Below are positions 1 through 10,157 of a stretch of 19,875 nucleotides of DNA, piece after piece. Origin of the DNA: Chloroflexota bacterium (GTDB lineage Bacteria; Chloroflexota; UBA6077; CF-72); assembly GCA_019242065.1 (NCBI GenBank), contig JAFAWJ010000526.1, forward strand, positions 1 through 19,875, written 5' to 3'. The translations under genes and the position numbers were made by a program. The notes beneath the pieces were generated by a model, which searched no databases, was not told the origin of the DNA, and saw only the letters and a program-made list of their open reading frames with translations. How positions within the stretch are numbered: the stretch's first letter is position 1; the number at the start of each line of letters is the position of its first letter.

Positions 1-102
1 AAGAATTTCGAGGTCGACCTGGTCTTCGTCGAGGTCGAGCTTCTCGAGCGCCGCGTCGATGGCGTCGTCTACGGTCGGGCCGCTAGTTTCAACGCTTGCC
101 AC
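1..102 (-). CDS. jag: Jag/KhpB RNA-binding protein, N-terminal fragment (runs off left edge)
   Basis: Only the first 34 codons are in the window. The reverse strand reads from a GTG at 102 into a peptide beginning VASVETSGPTVDDAIDAALE and continuing with an acidic stretch ending DLEIL. This matches the Jag_N domain pattern (a TVEEAI-like helix followed by a short acidic beta strand). A strong ribosome binding site (GGGAGGAA) sits 5 bases upstream. The start lies inside the end of yidC (14-base overlap), so translation is probably coupled. Jag/KhpB is a KH-R3H RNA-binding protein whose gene typically follows yidC. The KH and R3H domains are outside the window. The assignment rests on the N-terminal pattern plus the conserved gene order. 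Confidence 0.85.
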   Translation of the reverse strand, partial: MASVETSGPTVDDAIDAALEKLDLDEDQVDLEIL

Positions 103-1531
103 GTTTCCTCCCTCTACCCTGGCTGCCCGGTCGCGGCCGACGTGTAGCGCCGGCTGCGCGCCGCTCGCCGGGGGTAGGTGTTCTGTCTTGATCGTCGTTG
201 TCGTAGCCGTCGACGTGGCCATTGGCGCTCTCGCCCGTCAGCGCCGCGACGGGCGCTGGTGGCGGGCGGCGCAAGGTGGCCCACGGCGGCTGGAAGTCGC
301 GGCCAGTGAGCCGCTCCAGGTCGCCCCCGAGCAGGCCAAAGCCGACGGTGAAGTACTGCTGGAACATGCTAAAGACGTTGCTGGTCAGCCAGTACAGCAC
401 CAGGCCTGAGGGGGTATTCAAGAAGAAAAACAGATACATCAGCGGCATGAACGCCATCGAGCGCATCATGGCCTGCTGCTGGGGGTCTTCGGTGGGCATC
501 GTGGCCATGCGCTGGCTGAGGAACGAGCTGACGGTCATGAGCAGCAGAAGAAAGCCCGGGATGGCAAAGCTCACGCCGGGGATGTGGAACACGTCCGGCT
601 GGCCGAGGCTCGGCAGCCACAAGAACGGACTCTTGAACGCCTCGGTGGCCGGGTTGATGGGAGGCGTGACCACCTGCGTCGCGTTCATCAACGACGGGTC
701 CCAGGTCACCACGGCCTGGGCGGCGTCGACATTGGTCGAGGCGCCGTTGACCCAGATCTCGACGACGTACGGCTGATCGGTCGGCACCGGCACGTCGCGG
801 TCCATGGTGATGCCGTCGGCGTCGGGCACGCCGCTGCGGAAGAAGATGCTGGCCGTGTCGGCCTGGCTGTTGGGCGGATTCGCGTTGGCGCCCGACGGCA
901 CCGAGCCCGGCGTCAAAACCAGGTCAGCACCCGCGGACAGCGGCAGGGTGTTGCCTTGCCACGAAACTGAAGACTGCGTCTGGTCGACTGAGATCGTGAC
1001 AGGACTCGTCCCGGTCGGCTGGACGTAGATCTGGGCGAGGACGAACTGGTTGTACGGGTAGGGCTGGACCGTCCGCTGTGCGGCGTAGCTCACCTGCCCG
1101 GACGAGATCTGGCTGGCCGTGACCTGGTCGAGGGTGAGGCCGGTCGTCGCCAACTGGGTCATGGCGGCGTACATGCCGAACAGGATCGGCATCTGGATGA
1201 TCAGCGGCAGACAGCCCGCGGCCGGATTGATGCCGCGCTCCTTGTAGAGGGCCATCTGCGCTCGGGCCAGGCCTTCGCGGTCGCCCTTGAACTTGCGCTG
1301 GATGGCCTTCATTTCGGGCTGAATGGCCATCTGGGCCCGCTGCGAGCGGATCTGTACCAGCGAGAGCGGAACCAGGAGCAGTCGCAAGAAGATGGTGAAG
1401 AAGACGATGGCCAGCGCTCCCGCGGCGCCGGGTGGCAACCCCATCGCGAGCAAGGGCGTCGCCACAAACTGCAGCCCGTACATGATCGGGTGCACGAGGA
1501 GCGTGTTCCACAGGGGGAGCAGGGCGTTCAC
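89..1531 (-). CDS. yidC: Membrane protein insertase YidC/Oxa1 with a large extracytoplasmic insert
   Basis: 480 residues, GTG start with GGAGAG 8 bases upstream. YidC inserts proteins into the cytoplasmic membrane, alone or with SecYEG. The N-terminal membrane segment (about 36-60) contains R50, matching the conserved arginine of the hydrophilic groove in Gram-positive-type YidC. A cytoplasmic helical hairpin follows (about 61-100), then a second segment (INPAAGCLPLIIQMPILFG, 101-119), a segment at 322-345, and the final pair around 360-400 (FLNTPSGLVLYWLTSN is typical). The C-terminus (421-480) is proline- and arginine-rich and ends in a basic tail, as is common in YidC proteins that contact ribosomes. 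Unusual: residues about 131-298 between the second and third core segments form a beta-rich, Ser/Thr/Pro/Asn-rich insert where a short loop is normal. It lies in the operon with rpmH, rnpA, yidD and jag. Confidence 0.95.
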   Translation of the reverse strand: MNALLPLWNTLLVHPIMYGLQFVATPLLAMGLPPGAAGALAIVFFTIFLRLLLVPLSLVQIRSQRAQMAIQPEMKAIQRKFKGDREGLARAQMALYKERGINPAAGCLPLIIQMPILFGMYAAMTQLATTGLTLDQVTASQISSGQVSYAAQRTVQPYPYNQFVLAQIYVQPTGTSPVTISVDQTQSSVSWQGNTLPLSAGADLVLTPGSVPSGANANPPNSQADTASIFFRSGVPDADGITMDRDVPVPTDQPYVVEIWVNGASTNVDAAQAVVTWDPSLMNATQVVTPPINPATEAFKSPFLWLPSLGQPDVFHIPGVSFAIPGFLLLLMTVSSFLSQRMATMPTEDPQQQAMMRSMAFMPLMYLFFFLNTPSGLVLYWLTSNVFSMFQQYFTVGFGLLGGDLERLTGRDFQPPWATLRRPPPAPVAALTGESANGHVDGYDNDDQDRTPTPGERRAAGATRRPRPGSQGRGRKRGKR

Positions 1532-1591
1532 TGGTCAGTCTCTCCGGGGGCGCGCCGGCTGGGTCGAGGTTGCCCAGGAGTATCGCGCAAT

Positions 1592-1852
1592 CTACGGAAC
1601 GGGGTCGTAACCACTTCCACCCCAGGGTTGACAGCGCGCCAGGCGCCTGGCGGCAAGCCAGGTACCGCGCAGCACACCGTGACGTTCGATCGCGGTGTAG
1701 GCGTAGTGCGAGCAGGTTGGCTCGAATCGGCAGGCCGGCGGCAGCGTCGGCCCGATGGTGGATTGATAGACCCAGATGAGGCCCAGGAGCAGGCGGCGCG
1801 GCATGCGGCTCGGAGCTAAGACGTGCGCCGCGGGCCAGACGGTTGCGCTCAT
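1592..1852 (-). CDS. yidD: Membrane protein insertion efficiency factor YidD
   Basis: 86 residues from the ATG at 1852. The core [20 protein letters not shown], then [19 protein letters not shown] and [14 protein letters not shown], is the full YidD (DUF37/haemolytic domain) signature, including the three cysteines and the terminal GYDPVP. YidD is a small membrane-associated protein that assists YidC. The chosen ATG overlaps the TGA of rnpA as ATGA, a typical translational-coupling arrangement. An internal ATG at 1804 would give a 70-residue protein closer to the usual YidD length, so the start is uncertain by 16 residues. The reading frame is open further upstream, but that would run inside rnpA. 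Confidence 0.93.
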   Translation of the reverse strand: MSATVWPAAHVLAPSRMPRRLLLGLIWVYQSTIGPTLPPACRFEPTCSHYAYTAIERHGVLRGTWLAARRLARCQPWGGSGYDPVP

Positions 1853-2196
1853 CGGCGGCCAGCCTCTCGGGCGCGCACCAGCAGCGTGTCGAGCGCAGCG
1901 CACAATTCCGACCAGCCCGCCTCGGCGCTCGGCGGACGGGCGGCGACGACCACGTCGGACTGGGCGGGCAATTGCTCGAAGCGAGCGTCGAGGGCTGCGC
2001 GCAGACGACGGCGCACGCGGTTGCGGACGACGGCCTTACCCACGCGACCGCTCACGGTAATGCCCACGCGCGTGCAGCCCACCTCGTCGTTGCCGACCAC
2101 GTACAGCACCACCAACGGGTGCGCCCAGCCACGCCGCGCCGCCTCGCGCACACGCCGGAAATCGGCAGGCGACCGAAGCCGTTGCTCGCGCTTCAC
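1849..2196 (-). CDS. rnpA: Ribonuclease P protein component
   Basis: 115 residues, GTG start. It is the protein subunit of RNase P, which helps the catalytic RNA remove 5' leaders from pre-tRNAs. The diagnostic RNR motif is present ([15 protein letters not shown], about residues 54-68), as are the N-terminal [16 protein letters not shown] and the central [17 protein letters not shown]. Length is typical. It lies 35 bases after rpmH and overlaps yidD by 4 bases, the standard order. The start codon has no clear Shine-Dalgarno sequence, but the family alignment begins exactly at this point. Confidence 0.95.
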   Translation of the reverse strand: MKREQRLRSPADFRRVREAARRGWAHPLVVLYVVGNDEVGCTRVGITVSGRVGKAVVRNRVRRRLRAALDARFEQLPAQSDVVVAARPPSAEAGWSELCAALDTLLVRAREAGRR

Positions 2197-2231
2197 GGTG
2201 GCAGAGGTTGGCGCTCACGCCGAGCTTGGAC

Positions 2232-2372
2232 TCAGACGACGGTCAGGCGCTTGCGCCCGCGGAGGCGGCGTCGTTTGAGCACCGCACGACCGGCCGCGGT
2301 CGCCATGCGTTTGAGGAAGCCGTGCTCCCGCTTACGTGGGATGCGTTTGGGCTGAAAGGTACGCTTGGGCAC
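2232..2372 (-). CDS. rpmH: 50S ribosomal protein L34
   Basis: 46 residues read on the reverse strand from a GTG at 2372 to a TGA at 2232-2234. The protein starts [20 protein letters not shown], continues [20 protein letters not shown] and ends KRLTVV. That is the complete L34 pattern: TFQP, the HGF turn, and the arginine/lysine-rich tail. L34 is a structural protein of the large ribosomal subunit. No in-frame start exists in the 20 bases upstream. AAGGTGG, the best Shine-Dalgarno match, is 15 bases upstream, which is long, and falls in a short hairpin. First gene of the rpmH-rnpA-yidD-yidC-jag operon. Confidence 0.95.
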   Translation of the reverse strand: MPKRTFQPKRIPRKREHGFLKRMATAAGRAVLKRRRLRGRKRLTVV

Positions 2373-2388
2373 GGGACGAGGTTGTATC

Positions 2389-2403
2389 CACCTTGATCAG
2401 GTG
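2389..2403 (-). promoter_or_regulatory. Short hairpin in the rpmH leader covering its only Shine-Dalgarno-like sequence
   Basis: CACCT (2389-2393) and AGGTG (2399-2403) are perfect 5-base arms around a 5-base spacer. In the rpmH leader (reverse strand) the 3' arm is part of AAGGTGG, the only sequence near rpmH resembling a ribosome binding site, so pairing would hide it. The leader just upstream is AU-rich (2410-2437). A regulatory role is inference. The stem is short. Confidence 0.25.
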
Positions 2404-2492
2404 CCGATCGTTTCTCATTTTGAAAAATTGAAAAGCGACAGGCGAGATGAAGCTGCCCCACATGCGTGGAGACGTCGGGCGAACTGGGCGGC

Positions 2493-2498
2493 AGTATA
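2493..2498 (-). promoter_or_regulatory. Candidate -10 element for the rpmH-rnpA-yidD-yidC-jag operon
   Basis: On the reverse strand, TGATATACT contains TATACT (5 of 6 matches to TATAAT) at 2498-2493, in an otherwise GC-rich gap between the acetyltransferase gene and rpmH. A -35 is poor: TTCGAC with 19-base spacing is the best seen. Transcription would start near 2486, giving a leader of about 115 bases before rpmH. The rest of the gap 2373-2539 holds the leader hairpin and an A/T-rich patch at 2410-2437, but no terminator was found for the upstream acetyltransferase gene. Confidence 0.4.
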
Positions 2499-2539
2499 TC
2501 AGCGGGGCGTGTGCAGCGTCGAAGTAAATCCCAAGGCCG

Positions 2540-3775
2540 CTAGAAGAACGTGCTGCACCACGGAGCGATCTCTGAATGGAACATACGTTCTGCACGCGCC
2601 AGGCTGCCGCTGCGCTCCTCGACGATGCGGCCCGCCGCGTGCAGCGTGTGCAGCGAGACGCCGCCGAGCGAGATCGCGCCCAGCGCGTGCATGCCGAGCC
2701 GCAGGTCAGGCGTCGCCGTCGACGGTCGGCAGTCAGCGCCTGAGGGTCCGACCTCCAGTGCAAAGCGGCCGCCGGCCAGGTCGAGTGGATCCTCGACGTC
2801 CAGCACCAGCCGATCTTCGGCGGCATAACGGCGGCCCGCGAGCAGGCGCGGCGTGTCCAGCGCCCGGAGCCACAGGAAGTCGCTTCGCGCGGTCTGCTGC
2901 AGAGCTCGGCGCGGGTTCGTCAGCAACCAGGCCAGAGGTTCGTCGGTGGGCCGACCGGCAATGGTGATGTCCGAGATCAGGTCGACTTCGGCCATGTACC
3001 GCCACAGCCCCAGGTAGGCGGCGGGCGTGAGCGTCGCAAGCTCGTCGACCTGGAGCGTGGTGCTCGGCAGCCGGTTGGCCCACTGCCGGTCGACGCGGTA
3101 GACGAGATAACCCTCGGGCTCGCCGGTTGGGTGCGTGTACAGCGCACAGCGCGGGCGCTGCTCCCCGCCGCGCCATGGCCTGGCCCGCAGCCCAAGGCGC
3201 GTGTCCCAGGTGAACGGCCGACGCGAGATCTGCCCGGGCACGCTGTGGCGGATGGTCTCGAAGATGTCCGGAGCGATCTGGCGCAGCGCTTCGGGCTCGA
3301 TCAGTTCGATCCGTCCGGAGGCCGCGTCCGTAAACCGGGCGGAGGCGATCTCGAGTCGGTACGCCGCGGCCGTGGTCGCCGGCCCGAAGCCGAACCGACC
3401 GTAGATCGGGTACTCAGAGGCAAGCAGGATGCTGCCAGCCTCGCCGCGCTCGCGCGCGGCGCGCATGTCCTGGGTGAGCATGCGGGTGAGTGCACCGCGA
3501 CGGTGGTGGGTCGGCAGGACGGCAACGGCCGTGACGGCGTTGGTCGGCAGACACGCGCCGCCCGGCAGCGTCAGCTCGGTAGCAAAGCTCTCGTAGGTGC
3601 CCACGAGGTGTGGGCCGTCGAAGGTGGCCAGACAGCGGTCGACCTGACCGGCCAGCCGCTCCGTGTGATAGGCGACGGCGTCGGCGACCGAGCCGTCGTT
3701 GTGAAAGGCCACGAAATTGGTGTTGACCCAGGCCGGCAGCTCATCGGGCGTGATCGCCCGCACGTCGAGGCTCAC
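2540..3775 (-). CDS. Eis-like GNAT N-acetyltransferase
   Basis: 411 residues from the GTG at 3775. The layout matches the Eis family (two fused GNAT folds plus a C-terminal SCP2-like domain, about 400 residues). Eis proteins use acetyl-CoA to acetylate amines such as aminoglycosides. The acetyl-CoA loop VAVLPTHHRRGAL lies at about 84-96. The motif YPIYGRFGFG (122-131) places Y125 where Eis has its catalytic tyrosine. The chain ends in phenylalanine, whose free carboxylate serves in catalysis in Eis. A longer frame from a TTG at 3811 would add 12 residues, but family length favours the GTG. Neither has a good ribosome binding site. It is divergent from the methyltransferase gene. The substrate cannot be told from sequence. 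Confidence 0.85.
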   Translation of the reverse strand: MSLDVRAITPDELPAWVNTNFVAFHNDGSVADAVAYHTERLAGQVDRCLATFDGPHLVGTYESFATELTLPGGACLPTNAVTAVAVLPTHHRRGALTRMLTQDMRAARERGEAGSILLASEYPIYGRFGFGPATTAAAYRLEIASARFTDAASGRIELIEPEALRQIAPDIFETIRHSVPGQISRRPFTWDTRLGLRARPWRGGEQRPRCALYTHPTGEPEGYLVYRVDRQWANRLPSTTLQVDELATLTPAAYLGLWRYMAEVDLISDITIAGRPTDEPLAWLLTNPRRALQQTARSDFLWLRALDTPRLLAGRRYAAEDRLVLDVEDPLDLAGGRFALEVGPSGADCRPSTATPDLRLGMHALGAISLGGVSLHTLHAAGRIVEERSGSLARAERMFHSEIAPWCSTFF

Positions 3776-3833
3776 GGAGCGACAGTCTAAAACCTTGCGG
3801 CCGCACCACAACCGGGCAGTCGGCCGGTTTCAG

Positions 3834-3849
3834 GTGACCGGCGGGTCAC
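3834..3849. promoter_or_regulatory. Perfect inverted repeat GTGACC-N4-GGTCAC in a divergent intergenic region
   Basis: Two perfect 6-base arms, GTGACC (3834-3839) and GGTCAC (3844-3849), around a 4-base spacer GGCG. It sits between the divergent acetyltransferase and methyltransferase genes, 53 bases before the ATG of the latter. Size and placement fit a dimeric repressor or activator site controlling one or both genes. No regulator gene is adjacent, so this is a candidate only. Confidence 0.4.
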
Positions 3850-3901
3850 TGTTTCATGACTTTACATATCGGGCCGTCTCGTGCACGCTACGCAGCGCTA
3901 C

Positions 3902-4711
3902 ATGTCGTCTTCGCCCACTGCTAATACTGACTGGGACGCGCAGCGTTACCACCGCGTCGCCCAACCGCACGCCGCCTGGGGCGCAAATGTCCTCGATCGT
4001 TTGCAATTGCAAGGCAATGAGGTCCTCGTGGACGCCGGCGCCGGCTCGGGCAAAGTCACCGCTCAACTGCTCGAGCGACTAGCGCGAGGTCGCGTCATCG
4101 CCGCCGACCTCTCGCCGGCCATGCTGACCGAAGCGCGCGGCAGTCTGGCGAGCTTCAGCCCCCGCGTGAGCTTTGTCCAGACCGATCTGCTCGACCTGGA
4201 CAAGGCTCTCGAACGCGAGCAGCAGCCACCGGTCGACGCCGTCTTTTCGACGGCCACCTTCCACTGGATCGACGACCACGCTCGCCTGTTCGCCGCTCTG
4301 CACCGCGTGCTCAAATCCGGCGGGCGGCTCGTCTCGCAGTTCGGCGGCGGTTCGAACCTGGCTGGCTTCATGCGCGCAACGGATACGGTCGCCGCGGGGC
4401 CCGCGTACCGCGAGCACCTCGACGGCAAGCCCTTGTGGCGCTTCTACTACTCGGCTGACCAGACCCGCGAGCGACTCACGGCCGCCGGCTTCAACGACGT
4501 GGAAGCCTGGTTAGAAGACTCGCCGCAGACCTTCGCGGACACGCAGAGCCTGGGCGATTTCGCGCGGGCCGTGGTCCTGCGCAACCACCTGAACGCGCTC
4601 CCAGAGGCCCTCCAGGACGTGTTCCTGGGCGAGGTGACACGGGAGGTCGAGCGCAGCCAGGGGGCGTGCGTCCTGGATTACGTGCGACTCAACGCCGACG
4701 CCACCGCCTGA
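3902..4711 (+). CDS. Class I SAM-dependent methyltransferase (trans-aconitate methyltransferase-like)
   Basis: 270 residues from the ATG at 3902. Motif I is clear (VLVDAGAGSGKVT, 41-53), followed by the acidic end of strand 2 (VIAADLSPAML, 65-75), the strand-4 region FSTATFHWIDDHARLF and the post-motif LHRVLKSGGRLVSQFGGG. The HWI sequence and the C-terminal layout resemble Tam-type and related small-molecule methyltransferases (Methyltransf_25/11). The acceptor is unknown. A GTG at 3881 in the same frame would add 7 residues. A -10-like TACATA at 3863-3868 would place transcription about 5 bases before that GTG, so the start is uncertain. No good Shine-Dalgarno sequence precedes either codon. 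Confidence 0.85.
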   Translation: MSSSPTANTDWDAQRYHRVAQPHAAWGANVLDRLQLQGNEVLVDAGAGSGKVTAQLLERLARGRVIAADLSPAMLTEARGSLASFSPRVSFVQTDLLDLDKALEREQQPPVDAVFSTATFHWIDDHARLFAALHRVLKSGGRLVSQFGGGSNLAGFMRATDTVAAGPAYREHLDGKPLWRFYYSADQTRERLTAAGFNDVEAWLEDSPQTFADTQSLGDFARAVVLRNHLNALPEALQDVFLGEVTREVERSQGACVLDYVRLNADATA

Positions 4712-4768
4712 GGGCCCAGCCGCGGCTCCGAGGCACCGAAACTCGACTGGAGAACGTCGCGTTTCCAG

Positions 4769-4774
4769 TACAAT
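4769..4774 (+). promoter_or_regulatory. -10 element TACAAT six bases before the GTG of the membrane protein gene
   Basis: TACAAT (5 of 6 to consensus) ends at 4774. Transcription 7 bases later would begin on the G of the GTG at 4781, a leaderless mRNA. No Shine-Dalgarno sequence is present. A convincing -35 is not seen (TCGACT is 20 bases away). Confidence 0.4.
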
Positions 4775-4780
4775 CATGCG

Positions 4781-7845
<3,065 letters not shown>

Positions 7846-7853
7846 AAGCCTGC

Positions 7854-7873
7854 TCATGGCCGCGTGGCCATGA
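7854..7873 (+). terminator. Perfect 8-base-arm hairpin just after gyrB
   Basis: TCATGGCC (7854-7861) and GGCCATGA (7866-7873) form a perfect 8-base stem with a GCGT loop, starting 8 bases after the gyrB stop codon. No T-run follows, so it is not a classic intrinsic terminator. It could stabilise the mRNA 3' end or pause transcription. The rest of the 109-base gap before the transporter holds two copies of the palindrome CACGTG, at 7876-7881 and 7895-7900. Confidence 0.35.
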
Positions 7874-7954
7874 ACCACGTGAAACATTGCGTAGCACGTG
7901 TAGTGGCGACAAGTGGCATGGTTTCTGCGGGGCCGCCGGCGGGGGTACGCAACC

Positions 7955-9337
7955 ATGCTGCTCACAGAACAGGCCACCACTGGCGACCCTGGCACCACCG
8001 ACACGGTCGCCGCTCGCCTCAACCGCTTGCCGGTCACACGCTTTCACTGGGGCCTCGTCCTACGCCTGGCGCTGGGCGAGTTCTTCGACCTCTACGACCT
8101 GTTTATGGTCAGCTACGTCGGCGCGGCGCTGGTCGCCAGCAACTTTCTGAGCCGTGACCTGCTGCCCTGGTTCGTCGCCTCGGGCTTCTTCGGCATGTTT
8201 TTCGGCGTGCTGGGCTTTTCGATGTTTGCCGACGTCGTCGGCCGTCGGGCGGCGTTTCTCATCACGCTGCTGATCTACAGCATCGCCACGCTGCTGACGG
8301 CCTTCAGCCCGAACGCGTCGGTGCTGCTGGTGTTGCGGTTTGTCGCCGGCGTCGGGATCGGCGCGGAACTGGTGATCATCGACACCTACATCAGCGACCT
8401 GGTACCGCCCTACAGCCGCGGCCGCTTCATCGCCGTCGCCCAGACCGCGGGCTTTCTCGGTGCACCCGCGGTGGCCCTGGTGTCGTTCTTGTTGATCCCG
8501 ACCAACTTCCTGTGGGAAGGCTGGCGCTGGGTGATGATCGTCGGCGGGCTGGGGGCGCTGCTATTCTGGTACCTGCGCTCGAGCCTGCCCGAGTCGCCGC
8601 GCTGGCTGGAATCGCGCGGGCGGCACGCCGAAGCGGAAGCCATCGTGGCCGACTTCGAACGCGAGATCGAGCGCGAAACGGCGCGGCCGCTGCCGCCCGC
8701 GGTGCCGACACCGGTCGTCGTCTCGAAAAAGCTGCCGTTCGCGGATATCTGGAAGCCGCCCTACCGCACGCGGACGATCATGATGACGATCTTCCAGTTC
8801 TGCCAGACGTTCGGCTACTACGGGTTCACCGCATGGGCGACGACGCTGGTGGTGGCCAAGGGCTTCACGCTGGTCACGTCGCTGCAGTACACGTTCCTGA
8901 TTGCGCTGTTGGCGCCCGTCGGCGGCGTGGCGGCCTACTTCCTGCTCGACCGCGTCGAACGCAAGTGGCTGGTGGTCGTGGTGGCGCTGCTGATCGCCAT
9001 CTTTGGCCTTGGCTTCGGCTTCGCGCAGACCGCTGCGCTGGTGCTGCTGACCGGGGCCCTGGTGACCTTCTGCAACAACGTGTTCTCCGTCGGTCTGCAC
9101 ACCTACGGCGCCGAAATCTTTCCCACGCGTGCGCGGGCCACAGGCGCGGGTTTCACGTATGCCTGGAGCCGCCTGAGCAGTGCGCTGTCGGCGTTCATCA
9201 TCGGTGCCTTGCTGGCCAACTCGGGCGTCCCGGCGGTGTTCATCGTCATCGCCGGGGCGATGGTCATCGCGGCAGGCGTGGTGGCCTGGCTCGGTCCCGA
9301 AGTCAAGGGCCAGTCGGTCGAGCAGCTCGCCGCCTGA
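7955..9337 (+). CDS. MFS transporter (sugar porter / metabolite:H+ symporter-like)
   Basis: 460 residues from the ATG at 7955, chosen because a G-rich GGCGGGGG lies about 10 bases upstream. A GTG at 7913 would add 14 residues. About 12 membrane segments are visible. The loop 2-3 motif is FADVVGRRAAFL, the sequence LRFVAGVGIGAEL marks segment 4, and PESPRWLESRGR follows segment 6, as in sugar-porter and aromatic-acid/metabolite symporter families. The second half repeats the pattern (YFLLDRVERKWLVVV; GAEIFPTRARATGAGF, typical of the loop 10-11 area). It is a cytoplasmic-membrane solute:proton symporter. The substrate is unknown; an acidic residue pair in segment 1 (GEFFDLYD) suggests proton coupling. 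It stands alone between gyrB and a small unknown gene. Confidence 0.9.
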   Translation: MLLTEQATTGDPGTTDTVAARLNRLPVTRFHWGLVLRLALGEFFDLYDLFMVSYVGAALVASNFLSRDLLPWFVASGFFGMFFGVLGFSMFADVVGRRAAFLITLLIYSIATLLTAFSPNASVLLVLRFVAGVGIGAELVIIDTYISDLVPPYSRGRFIAVAQTAGFLGAPAVALVSFLLIPTNFLWEGWRWVMIVGGLGALLFWYLRSSLPESPRWLESRGRHAEAEAIVADFEREIERETARPLPPAVPTPVVVSKKLPFADIWKPPYRTRTIMMTIFQFCQTFGYYGFTAWATTLVVAKGFTLVTSLQYTFLIALLAPVGGVAAYFLLDRVERKWLVVVVALLIAIFGLGFGFAQTAALVLLTGALVTFCNNVFSVGLHTYGAEIFPTRARATGAGFTYAWSRLSSALSAFIIGALLANSGVPAVFIVIAGAMVIAAGVVAWLGPEVKGQSVEQLAA

Positions 9338-9377
9338 GCCGCCACACCGGCCTCAGACGTACACTACTGCCAGGCCC

Positions 9378-9671
9378 ATGCCCCAGGCCCACCTGTACGC
9401 GCAGTGGCGCGAGACGATGCCACCACTGCGCCTGAACCTTCGAGAAGCGCACGTTGCCAATGGACTGGTGCACGTGGGCGATCGCGTGCGCGAGCTGCCT
9501 GCCGAGCATCACATCCAGCCGTGCGCCTGCACCTTGTGTCGCCCGCGACCAGACGAGGAGCGCATCGTCCGCGTGCAGGCGATTGGCTCGCGCGACGGGA
9601 CGGTGTACGTGGTGCTGCCCGGCGCGTACGAGTGCCCGGCGTTGGAAGTGGAACTTGTAGAGATATATTGA
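9378..9671 (+). CDS. Small protein of unknown function with a CxCxxC motif
   Basis: 97 residues from the ATG at 9378, after the transporter stop. I do not recognise it. Codons show strong third-position GC, like the flanking genes, which supports a real gene. A cluster CACTLC (CxCxxC) sits near the middle, followed by an RPRPDEERIVRV strand and a beta-rich end (GTVYVVLPGAYE, ALEVELVEIY). This could bind a metal, but only three cysteines are clustered; a fourth occurs later in YECP. A -10-like TACACT at 9360-9365 would start the message about 6 bases before the ATG, with no good Shine-Dalgarno sequence. The opposite-strand frame here is a shadow. Confidence 0.55.
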   Translation: MPQAHLYAQWRETMPPLRLNLREAHVANGLVHVGDRVRELPAEHHIQPCACTLCRPRPDEERIVRVQAIGSRDGTVYVVLPGAYECPALEVELVEIY

Positions 9672-9687
9672 GAAAATTAAGCTTCGC

Positions 9688-9717
9688 TTGACAAATCTTC
9701 AAATAGAGCTTTAGATT
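9688..9717 (+). promoter_or_regulatory. Strong sigma-70-type promoter giving a leaderless DUF2089 mRNA
   Basis: TTGACA (9688-9693, perfect -35), 18-base spacer, TAGATT (9712-9717, -10). The start point 7 bases on would be 9724, the A of the ATG. No Shine-Dalgarno sequence exists. The surrounding 9660-9722 is A/T-rich, in strong contrast to the genes on both sides. This is the best promoter in the window and heads a run of nine further tightly packed genes. Confidence 0.75.
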
Positions 9718-9723
9718 CTGGGT

Positions 9724-10131
9724 ATGGCCACCCAGTTCAATGGCCGCGACCACGCCGCCGCGCACCAGGTGCTGACTCGCTGTCCCGTGTGCGGCGACGA
9801 TCTGCGCATCGTCCGGCTCGAATGCCCCGCCTGTGGCTCGGCGTTGCAAGGCAATTTCACCCTCGGCCGCCTCGCGCGCCTGACGCGCGAGCAGCTCCAG
9901 TTCGTCGAGGTCTTCATCCGCTGCCGCGGCAAGATCAAAGACGTCGAAGAAGAGCTCGGCATCTCATACCCCACCGTTGTGGCGCGTCTCAACGAAGTTG
10001 TCCAGGCGATGGGCTTCGAGGTCCGCCAGGACGACCCCGACCTGGCTGGCCGGCGGCAGCACATCCTGGACGAGCTCGCCTCGGGCAGTCTGACGGCCGC
10101 CGAGGCGGCCAGTCGACTGCGCTCGCTCTAG
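9724..10131 (+). CDS. DUF2089 family protein: zinc ribbon, helix-turn-helix, C-terminal SHOCT-like module
   Basis: 135 residues, ATG. The zinc ribbon is CPVC...CPAC, with cysteines at 20, 23, 34 and 37. The conserved core (GRLARLTREQLQFVEVFIRC, then RGKIKDVEEELGISYPTVVARLNEVV, 48-93) is the DUF2089 signature and contains a helix-turn-helix. The last 25 residues, RRQHILDELASGSLTAAEAASRLRSL, form a short two-helix module like SHOCT. The family is a predicted DNA-binding regulator, likely acting on its own operon. It is expressed from the promoter immediately upstream, apparently without a leader. The next gene begins 26 bases downstream and carries the same C-terminal module. Confidence 0.92.
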   Translation: MATQFNGRDHAAAHQVLTRCPVCGDDLRIVRLECPACGSALQGNFTLGRLARLTREQLQFVEVFIRCRGKIKDVEEELGISYPTVVARLNEVVQAMGFEVRQDDPDLAGRRQHILDELASGSLTAAEAASRLRSL

Positions 10132-10157
10132 GTCGACGGAGGATCAGACACCACACC

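Noticed and set aside
1849..1903. Longer yidD reading frame from a start at 1903 inside rnpA
   Set aside because: The additional 17 residues do not resemble YidD. The ATG at 1852 forms a normal ATGA overlap with rnpA.
1823..2355. Plus-strand open frames opposite rnpA and rpmH
   Set aside because: They are Arg/Ala-rich shadows of two well-recognised minus-strand genes.
2384..2392. Single DnaA-box-like sequence (7 of 9) upstream of rpmH, as a sign of oriC
   Set aside because: One imperfect box without a cluster or an adjacent dnaA gene is not enough to call an origin.
4718..4727. 10-base perfect palindrome AGCCGCGGCT after the methyltransferase gene
   Set aside because: No loop and no T-run, and such GC palindromes are expected by chance in this composition, so it was not called as a terminator or operator.
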